Below are positions 56,683 to 64,000 of a stretch of DNA of 64,000 nucleotides, piece by piece. Below the pieces are notes generated by a model. It was not told the DNA's origin, ran no database searches, and saw only the letters and a program-made list of their open reading frames with translations. Location: positions 54,919,084 through 54,983,083 of the forward strand of contig CM043705.1 of the NCBI GenBank assembly GCA_023935145.1. The letters are read 5' to 3'. Origin of the DNA: Bretschneidera sinensis (Eukaryota > Streptophyta > Magnoliopsida > Brassicales > Akaniaceae). The translations under genes were made by a program, and so were the position numbers. The first letter of the stretch is position 1. Each line of letters starts with the position of its first letter.

Positions 56683-57269
56683 ACTTTGCTCTTTCTAAAG
56701 TTGTAACTAAAGATTAATAAAGTATTAAGTTTGTTGGTGGACGTAGGCAAAGTGGTTACCGAACTAGATTAATTCTTTGTGTTATTACTCTATTTTAGTT
56801 GCCTATTTCATTGTTTAGCCTAAAATTTTAATAGGTTGATTTTAGAAATAAAATCTCAACACATAATATGACGCATAAAGTGTATGAACCAACATAAATG
56901 AGTTAACTATAAGAATTTAATATTAACTTGCTATGATGACCATATGCAAAAGAAATCAATGACTTAAGTATATAGGGAAATTACTCTATACAAGTGGATA
57001 ATCCATATGACGATGACAAGGCATTGGAGCCAGAGATTTGGACATTGGGTTTTAGAAATCCCTGCTGTTGTAGTTTTGATTCAGAAAAGCCATCCTACTT
57101 TTTATGTGGAGATTATTGGACAGGTTTATAGATTTATTATACTTCATTAATGTTTCCATTTTTTCTGGTAAAAATCTATTTATATGTTTTGTCAATTGGC
57201 ATGTGTTGTTCATGTCTTGCTTTATTATTTATTATTTTATTCGATTTTCCATTCTATTTTAGACTTAAG
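56683..57269. other. Unassigned stretch with one exon-like open block
   Basis: 57007-57123 reads for 39 codons as MTMTRHWSQRFGHWVLEIP, then AVVVLIQKSHPTFYVEIIGQ, and is followed by GTTTAT, a possible donor. I do not recognise it, and no acceptor is evident upstream. The rest of the stretch is empty. Confidence 0.25.
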
Positions 57270-58230
57270 AAATTTTCTTCACGTTAAAATAAGTTAGTTT
57301 AAACATTCTTTTTTATGAACATGGCTTCAAAGTTACAAAATTTTCTATCAGATCATATGAATTGCATCACCTATTCAGATTAGTATTTTTTTGAAATTAT
57401 AAGATGCCATTGTCTGTTTTTAGTATTTCACTCATGAACTGGTATTAAGGCTGGTGGGTTTGTTTCTATTTGCATTTGGTGGCTGTTACATTGCTTGATT
57501 TTTAGTGGTTTTTGCTTATGTGCTTGCTGCTTTTCTTGGAGTTTAGTGGAGGATTTTCGAGCTGATTTTCTATTGTGTTTGTGGGTGTTGGTTATATATT
57601 TCTTGGGCTACAATTATTATTGTATTTCTATGACTCTTTTGGATGCTTATCAATAAGAATTGTTTTTGACGTTAAAAAAAATAGATGGCATAAAAATTAG
57701 ACTGTAATACCATTGTCTTACTTTTACAAAAGGTAATCAGAAATGTGATCAAGTTTTTGTTGCTCCAATATGATGGATGGCTCAGCTTCCCATTCTAGGG
57801 ATGGACTAATTGTTCAACATATTGTAGATATTAAATCATTTGAGCTCACACAAACAACAACAGACAATTTCATTTTAGCTTCCGGGTTTTGCCTTTTGTT
57901 TGGCATCGAGGTCATTTTTCTTGACCTTCTCAATTTCAAGTGTCTCTTGTGGTATCCGGTTCCCTCCTGATTTCAACTGAACATTAAAAGATCAATATGA
58001 TGAAGTTACATAGTCACTTAAGCACGAAACTATAGATGGCATGTTTATGAGGAACCCTATATTTCAATCATTCCGTATCTCGTGAGGGAATACCTCTGCC
58101 AGCTCAATTAATCCCATTTTCTCTGTAATAGGTTATAGCCATGTTGTAGTAGATAGAAAGTTGGGTCAGACTTAATAATTGGTGGTTGTTTTTATTTTTG
58201 AATGACTGATCCATGTATATGTGGAAGGTT
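57270..58230. repeat. Repeat R1, copy 3
   Basis: It is similar to 40922-41880 along about 950 bases, with small indels. It ends at GTGGAAGGTTACT, the same point at which the other copy is cut by the element at 41881. Confidence 0.75.
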
Positions 58231-59849
58231 ACTATTCTCTCATACAAAATCAATATCATAACAAAACTATCTTTTGCATAGAAAAATCATCTTTTTCCCC
58301 CTTTTAACCATCATGTTGTCAACGGAATTCCAGTATTTATACTTGGATTTGTACTCGGGAGGTCTATGGGCAGGTCTAAAAAACCTAAAAACAGTGGGAA
58401 CTTCACCACCACTAGAATTTCTTTCACAAGTGCTCATGAATCTCCAATTCAATGAAACTTTTTGGAGGGAAGTCCTTTCTTTTCCCTTGGATTTGTTTTC
58501 TCATTTGCAGAAGATAACAGGAAGGACATTCATATTCTAATAAGCCCAAGTGTATGTAGAGTTGCATGACCAAGTCGATGTAATTGTACACTGCGGAACT
58601 TATTTCAAAGTATTTTTTTAATCTTCATCTCTGCTTGTTAGCCAAGCTTCAATCATTAATGGCAAAAATAATTACATTTAGGTTCATCTTTCTAATGGTT
58701 TATAGTGCTGCAATTCGAGCTCGTTGGAGATGACCAACGTTGCACCATTGAGGTAGCTTTAGGGCAGAGAAACCTCTCTCTCTTTCTCTTGAATGAGAAG
58801 AAGAATTTCATTTTTTGTTAGGTTTTTACTTCAGAATTTGCTATCTTAAGCTTTTCTTGGTGTTTGGCTTAAAGGAATGTTTGAGGAAAAATATTGTCTT
58901 GATTTTCTTGGGGTCTTTCTTCTATGATTTGGTTGCAAATCCAGGGAGGGAGAGGGATTGGTTAGTTTCTATTTCTTGTGATTTTAATAGGAATTTTATG
59001 TTATTTTTAACATAGCCATTGAACTATGGTGGTGAAGGCTTAAAGAAGATGCAGATGATTTATGGATTTCGGTAGTGAGAGCTGTATGGAGAAGAGAAGG
59101 TTAAGATGTTTTGGGGTTCAGTTTGATTTGATGTTAGGGTATACTTTTTACGTTTTTTATTTTGTTTTTTTTATAAATAACTTATTAGTCCTAGCTAGCA
59201 AAAATTTGATGACCTAGTTGACAGATGGGCTAAAAGGGGTTCAAATGCGAGTCATGTCTGTTTTTCGGTGATTAATTTCGCCGAAAATCAATAGAGGGCA
59301 CTTATAGCCTTATATTTAAAAACTTGGAGTGTCAATTTTAACCAATAAAATATTACAATATTATTCGCAACTTACCCCAGACTTTGGGATAAAATACACA
59401 TTTAAGTTTTAAATTTAAAACATTAACTTTCAAAATCAACTAAATCCACTCTATGCAGCGGTGGCAATCCATTTGTCGTTGAAAGTTGACCCAAGTGTTG
59501 ATCTTCATGAGGCATTAATCGAAGACTGTCGTGTTCTCTTGGTGAGAGGCTGGGAATGTACAATTAGTCACCGTCTGTGCAAAGGACACGTGTGTGGATC
59601 ATATAGCCAAAACTACTATGGATGGGCAAGATGAGTTCACAGTCATTCATTCTCCTTTGGTGAACATGGAAGAGCTGCTTACGGTTGATGCCTTATGTGT
59701 TGCTTTTTGAGAAGCTTAGTTTGTGTTTTTGTTTTACTGGTTCTTCCAAAAAAAAATCAACTAAATCACTCTATTACGATGAAATTTTTTATCAAACACT
59801 TAACAGAAATCCACGTAAGGAGTAAAATAATATCACCCCAAAGTATAAA
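58231..59849. other. Spacer between R1 and R2 in copy 3, with a LINE fragment
   Basis: This 1.6 kb has no counterpart in the first R1/R2 pair. Short open frames (58274-58540, 58815-59015) are not recognised. A small LINE lies at 59455-59754. Confidence 0.45.
59434..59774 (+). mobile_element. Short 5'-truncated LINE with target-site duplication
   Basis: AATCAACTAAATC(C)ACTCTAT flanks the insertion (59434-59454 and 59755-59774; one base differs). The body of about 300 bases ends with an A-run at about 59748-59756. It encodes the end of an RNase H-like domain: HEALIEDCRVLLVRGWECTI, then, after a frameshift, CVDHIAKTTMDGQDEFTVIH and a stop near 59710. It is a different LINE family from the one at 20339. 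Confidence 0.8.
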
Positions 59850-60763
59850 GAGTAAATTCATAATTTAACCGATTGAAGTTTTATAAGACACTGTAAAACT
59901 CCAATTGTTGTAGTTTCTAATTGTTAATTAAAAGCATTTTTATTGTTTTCAATGAATAAAAGTGTTTTGATATATGTTTGGTTAAAACTTAAAAGTTCCA
60001 ATTTTTTTAGTACAAATCGAACTATAGGCTAGTGGTGGATTTATCTATAATTTTCTTGTGATTTGAGTTGAGGAAATCAAAGAGGAAAATGAATTTGATT
60101 GATAGGAAACTGAGAGTGAAAAATCTCTCTCTAACTTTTTTCCCTTTTTTCTCTCTTCCGGTGAATATACTGAGATAGAGATAGATGGATGAGTAGGATG
60201 AGGGAGACGAGTGTAATATTGGGTTTCTATACTATAAGGACGTAAATAGGGTTCCTGTTTAAATTTAAATCCTAAAAGATATAAATTAAGACAATGTTAG
60301 AAGTTAAACATTTAATTGAGACAACTAAAATCTGAAAGATATAAATATGGTAAAATCGAAACGTGAGGGACTTAAAAAGATATTTACAGTTGAAAAAGAA
60401 TAGTAGACCTTTATGGAGGTATAAGAGAGATTCTTACTTGCGCCGAGTGCAAAACTCATTTTTGTATTGGGTGGAAACTTGACTGGTAATTTTTGGTAAC
60501 TTCACTGATAACATTAATTAAGTATATATGAAAGTTACTATTGAAATTCCCTAAAATTATTAGTCAAGTTTCTACCCCGATGTAAAAATGAGTTTTACAC
60601 TCGGTGCAAACAAGAATTTATCGAGGTATAAAAAGGTAAGGGATGTTTTTTTATTGTTATTTGTGTTTAGTAAAGCCTTTTTGGGTGATTTAAGTGGGCT
60701 TTTGATGGAAAAATTGGGAGACAATCTTGGTTGCGTCGGGTGCAAAACAATATTTTTGCACTG
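59850..60763. repeat. Repeat R2, copy 2
   Basis: It matches 45508-46420 and is broken at TTTTTGCAC|TGTTGG, where an LTR begins. In the first copy the sequence continues TTTTTGCATCGGGTAAAAAC, which fixes the insertion point. Confidence 0.78.
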
Positions 60764-61348
60764 TTGGTATTCGTCTAAGGTTTAAACATGGTTAAGGTTT
60801 AAACAAGAGGTGGAAGAATGAATTTCAGCATGTTAAATGAGTGCACACAAGTGTGCGCATCACTTTGGGTATGTGTGCACACCTCTATTCAGCAAGACAA
60901 AGAAGTGCGCACAGCTGTGAAAGGTCCAGCTTCAGTGTGCGCCACAGCCTTGCTCCTTCCAGGCCATGGCGCCTAGCAAGGAGGAAGTCCTGGTGGAGGG
61001 CAGTGCCGCACCTCTCCCTCACCAAGGCCGCGACGCCCAGAAAGTGGTGAAAAAGGTGTTTTGCCTAGCGCCGCAGCATGCCCTGTTCAGTGCCTAGGCG
61101 CTAGGCACACTGAGGCACACATATTCCACTTGATTCAGCCTCTTGTTAAGTGCATAGGTGCAAGGTTAAAATGCACAACATCACTTAGGATTGATGGAGG
61201 GCCATGGGTGAGTGGCCATCAAGATCTAAATGTGGATATTGGCTTTCAAGATTGGACAAAAAGTTGGTGCACTATATAAAGGGTCACCTAGCTTTATTCT
61301 CAACAACAATATGATATAACTTGTGAGACATGTGATGTGAATGAGTGG
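60764..61348 (+). mobile_element. LTR fragment with promoter, cut by the gypsy element
   Basis: It begins TGTTGGTATTCGTC at the break of repeat R2 and has a TATA box at 61273-61280 (TATATAAA). Repeated GTGTGCGCAC-type palindromes lie at 60840-60925. It stops where the next LTR begins at 61349. The family is not identified. Confidence 0.6.
61273..61280 (+). promoter_or_regulatory. TATA box of the LTR fragment
   Basis: CACTATATAAAGGGTC is a full match to the plant TATA consensus, about 70 bases before the cut. Confidence 0.6.
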
Positions 61349-62717
61349 TGATGAGAGCCATAAAATGCATCTCAACAGTGCTTAATCGTTAGCATTTTAG
61401 GCTTGATCTCGGTCTTAATCGCACTTTTACATGTTAATAACTCTAAAGTGATATTCATAAATTATTGACTTAATTCGATGCATTTTCAAGTGCCTTGAAG
61501 TCCAAACGAAATGGAAAAGATATCATCACTTAAAGCACAAAGTTTTGATAGATATATGAGTGGAAGAATGGTTACGAAGAGACAAAATGATGAAAAGAAT
61601 TCAAAACCCAAGAGCCAAAGCATGCCAAGACCAAGAGAAATTGTTTCAGCACTTGAAAAAGCTAGGAACATCAGTGTGCGCCCCAGCGCGGCCCGACCAG
61701 CACTGCACTGCCCAGCACCGCACCCCTTGGCATCCCTCCTAGCACCGTGGTGTGGCTAGGGCAGCACCGCACTGCCCAACAAGGCACACTCTCAAGCTTT
61801 GAGTGAGCGCTGAGGCACCCAGAAAGGAGAGGTGCGGCGTGCACACGGTCTCCTGACCTAATTAGGACCTCTAAGTGACTATTTTGAGCCCACAAATACC
61901 CTTGAACCCTTAAACTATAAATAGAGCACTTAGGGTTGAAGAAAAAGGAGAATCAAGGTCTGGAAACTCAAAGAAGCAACCTTATTCTCCTCCATCAAAG
62001 TGTTCAGCCATGAGTTCCATGGCGAACTAATCTCCAAACAAGGCGAACGGATGAATCCCTAGGTTTTGTTGTTCTTTAATTCCTTTATTAGTTCAGTTGT
62101 AATTGGGATTTATTGTCAAATATTGTTATAACTTATTCTTTAATCTAATTAAAAGATTTCCTTTCAATCCGATGATTGTATCTTTCTCTTTGATATAAGT
62201 TTAGTCATGCTTGTCTCATGTCAAGGTTGTTTAGATGTGATTGAGTCCGGTAGACTTATTCTCTAGGGTTGTCCATTACTGCAATATTGTCTTTAAAGAT
62301 ACATTGTTGTTTCTTGATAACTTTATAGTTTAGGCCAAGTGTGTTTAACCAATAAAGAAGAGTAAGTCATATCAATTACATTGGTGTTTGTATATGAGCT
62401 TTAATTGAATATCCACTGATTGCTTGTTTAGGATGTGAAACTTGCAATCGAGATAAGAACAACTGAATTAAGATTGGAATAAAGGCAACGAGCCTAGAGA
62501 GGACTCTCGGAACCTTGTTGTTACTCTATTATTATTATTCTCAACGTGTTACATATTCTGCTCTCAATTACTTCATTATCAAAATTTCATATATTCTCAC
62601 CCGATCTTATTGTTCGTGTTTAGGTTTACATATTCTCTTATAGTCAACTTGTTTCCTTATGGAATCGACACCCCAAAGCTGTGCCAGAACTACCACGTTA
62701 CTCTTTGGGCGTAATCA
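61349..62717 (+). repeat. 5' LTR of gypsy element G
   Basis: It starts TGATGAGAGCCATAAAATGC and ends GGGCGTAATCA, 1369 bases. A GC-rich block with GTGTGCGCCCCAGCGCGG lies at 61672-61850, and CTATAAATAGAGC at about 61915 is the probable TATA box. Confidence 0.85.
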
Positions 62718-62722
62718 AATTT

Positions 62723-62740
62723 TGGCGCCGTTGCCGGGGA
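62723..62740 (+). other. Primer-binding site for tRNA-Asp, element G
   Basis: TGGCGCCGTTGCCGGGGA follows five bases after the LTR end and is the exact complement of the tRNA-Asp 3' end. Confidence 0.92.
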
Positions 62741-62866
62741 AACGCGCTTACTTACAAGAAGATTGTCAACTCTAAATAAAATGGTACTATCGTTCCCTTT
62801 TTTAAATTTTAAATTTTCTAATTTTTTGTTTTGGTTTACTTATCACTCGTAAAATTTAGTTGGTGT

Positions 62867-64000
62867 ATGCTTAGACCGAGAGATTCGCGAGGGAGATTCA
62901 TTAAAGGACCCAAACTAGAAATACCCTTCCCTTCCACGTCCGTTAGTGAAACCTCGCCTAGATCAAATTCTAGTGTACACTCAATAGAAAATCCAAAAAA
63001 CTTTGTTAATATGGCTGAAAACCCTAATGAAAATATTGCTAGGACACTTAGACATTACCTACATCCTCGCCGAACAGCTACACCATCATGCATTATGTTT
63101 CCAGCCAACACTCCCCATCAAGATTTTAAAACAGGGATAATACAATTACTACCTACTTTTCATGGCTTGGAAAACGAGAACCCATATGTGCACATTAGAG
63201 AATTTGAGGAAGTAGTTGCGACTTTTCATAGTCAAGATGCAACTGATGATATCGTGAGACTCAAGTTTTTTCCTTTCTCCTTGAAGGATAAAGCTAAGAG
63301 TTGGTTATACTCGCTGAGACCACGATCAATTGGGTCATGGAATGAGATGACCTAAGTCTTTTTTAACAAATACTTCCCTCAACATAAGACTAATGCATTG
63401 AAAAGACAAATCTCCACCTTTGCACAAAAGGAAAACGAGACTTTGTATCAGTCTTAGGAGAAATTTAAAGAGCTGTTAAGTATGTGTCCACATCATGGGT
63501 ATGAAAATTGACGTTTAGTGAGCTACTTCTATGAGGGTCTTACCTATAGAGAATTCCAATTTGTAGAGATGATGTGTAATGGTGAGCTTTTACAAAAAGC
63601 CCCTGATGAGGCTTTTGAGTACCTCAATGAGCTTGCTGAAAAAGCTCACACATGGACTGGACCTAGTGCTACTAAAAGCACAAATAGGTCACGACCTATA
63701 GGAAACCCTAGTGGTGGAGGAATCTACCATCTTAGGGAAGAGGATAACCTTAAGGCCAAGGTCGAGATGCTTACTAGGGAGTTAGAGGCATTAAAAACTA
63801 AAAAGCCAACACACATGGTTAATCAAGCCGAACCTTTAGAACCATGTTTTGTGTGTGGCAGGGTTGATCATCCCGCCCAAGATTGCCCCACATTTGTTGA
63901 CATAAGAGGGCTGTACGAGGAACAATGTAATGCCATAGGCATGTACAAGAAGCCTCTAGCACCCTTCTCTAACACTTATAATCCGGGGTGGCAAAATCAC
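62867..64000 (+). pseudogene. gag of gypsy element G (3 stops, incomplete at window end)
   Basis: The ATG at 62867 starts MLRPRDSRGRFIKGP. The capsid domain reads FKTGIIQLLPTFHGLENENP, VRLKFFPFSLKDKAKSWLYS and FVEMMCNGELLQKAPDEAF. A CX2CX4HX4C zinc knuckle (CFVCGRVDHPAQDC) begins at about 63845, and NTYNPGWQNH runs to the last base. In-frame stops lie near 63353, 63455 and 63509, with no frameshift, so the decay is light. A short upstream extension of the frame to 62831 is unlikely to be used. Confidence 0.87.

Larger units (their letters stand above)
61349..64000 (+). mobile_element. Ty3/gypsy element G (Athila/Tat-like), running off the window
   Basis: LTR 61349-62717, tRNA-Asp primer site, then gag. 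Orientation is opposite to elements A and B. The remainder lies beyond the window. Confidence 0.85.

Noticed and set aside
1..64000. tRNA or rRNA genes
   Set aside because: I looked for GGTTC(G/A)A(A/T)TCC-type loops and rRNA core words by eye. The only tRNA-like words are the tRNA-Asp primer sites next to LTRs.

Overview
The window looks like transposon-rich nuclear DNA of a eudicot plant, probably a woody one. The base composition is AT-rich, the one clearly intact gene has plant-type introns, and most of the rest is nested plant retroelements of the Ty1/copia SIRE-like, Ty3/gypsy Athila/Tat-like and chromovirus-like groups, plus a CACTA transposon, LINE fragments and MITEs. There is no bacterial-style gene organisation. 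I saw no rRNA or tRNA gene and no CRISPR array.

Layout, left to right. 1-2025 is AT-rich and empty. 2026-10092 is a decayed copia element: 5' LTR, primer-binding site, gag, pol, then a broken third ORF; no 3' LTR was found. About 10291-15726 is a CACTA element with a Transposase_24-type gene. It also carries an antisense exon of a TauE/SafE-family host gene. 15727-20321 is AT-rich. 20339-21461 is a 5'-truncated LINE with a perfect 17-bp target-site duplication. 22214-24288 is an intact three-exon AVT1-type amino acid transporter (412 aa). About 25.4-30.4 kb holds a multi-exon minus-strand gene that I cannot name; its distinguishing mark is a repeated Arg/Gln-rich motif.

32.0-40.9 kb contains two minus-strand gypsy elements. 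The upper one (LTR at 39602-40921, gag, protease, RT, RNase H, part of integrase) is cut inside integrase by the LTR of the lower one (33354-34714), whose gag ends at about 32398. 41881-45507 is a partial element with 36 tandem 48-bp units, followed by a promoter and a short acidic/serine-rich ORF. 49018-56682 is a minus-strand chromovirus-type element with two LTRs, remnants of RNase H and integrase, and a solo LTR of the upper gypsy family inserted in its integrase gene. Unidentified repeated segments lie around these elements (40922, 45508, 48738, 57270, 59850). From 60764 to the end, a promoter-bearing LTR fragment is interrupted by a plus-strand gypsy element (LTR 61349-62717, tRNA-Asp primer site, gag running off the window).

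The most unusual theme is that at least four separate LTR families carry arrays of short palindromes or hairpins: CCAGTCGACTGG in copia, GCGATCGATCGC/GCGCTCGAGCGC in gypsy A, a 30-bp AGACCAG/CTGGTCT unit in the chromovirus LTR, and a 48-bp CCGAGCAT/ATGCTCGG unit at 42.6-44.3 kb. The only genes likely to serve the host are the AVT1 transporter and the unnamed minus-strand gene.
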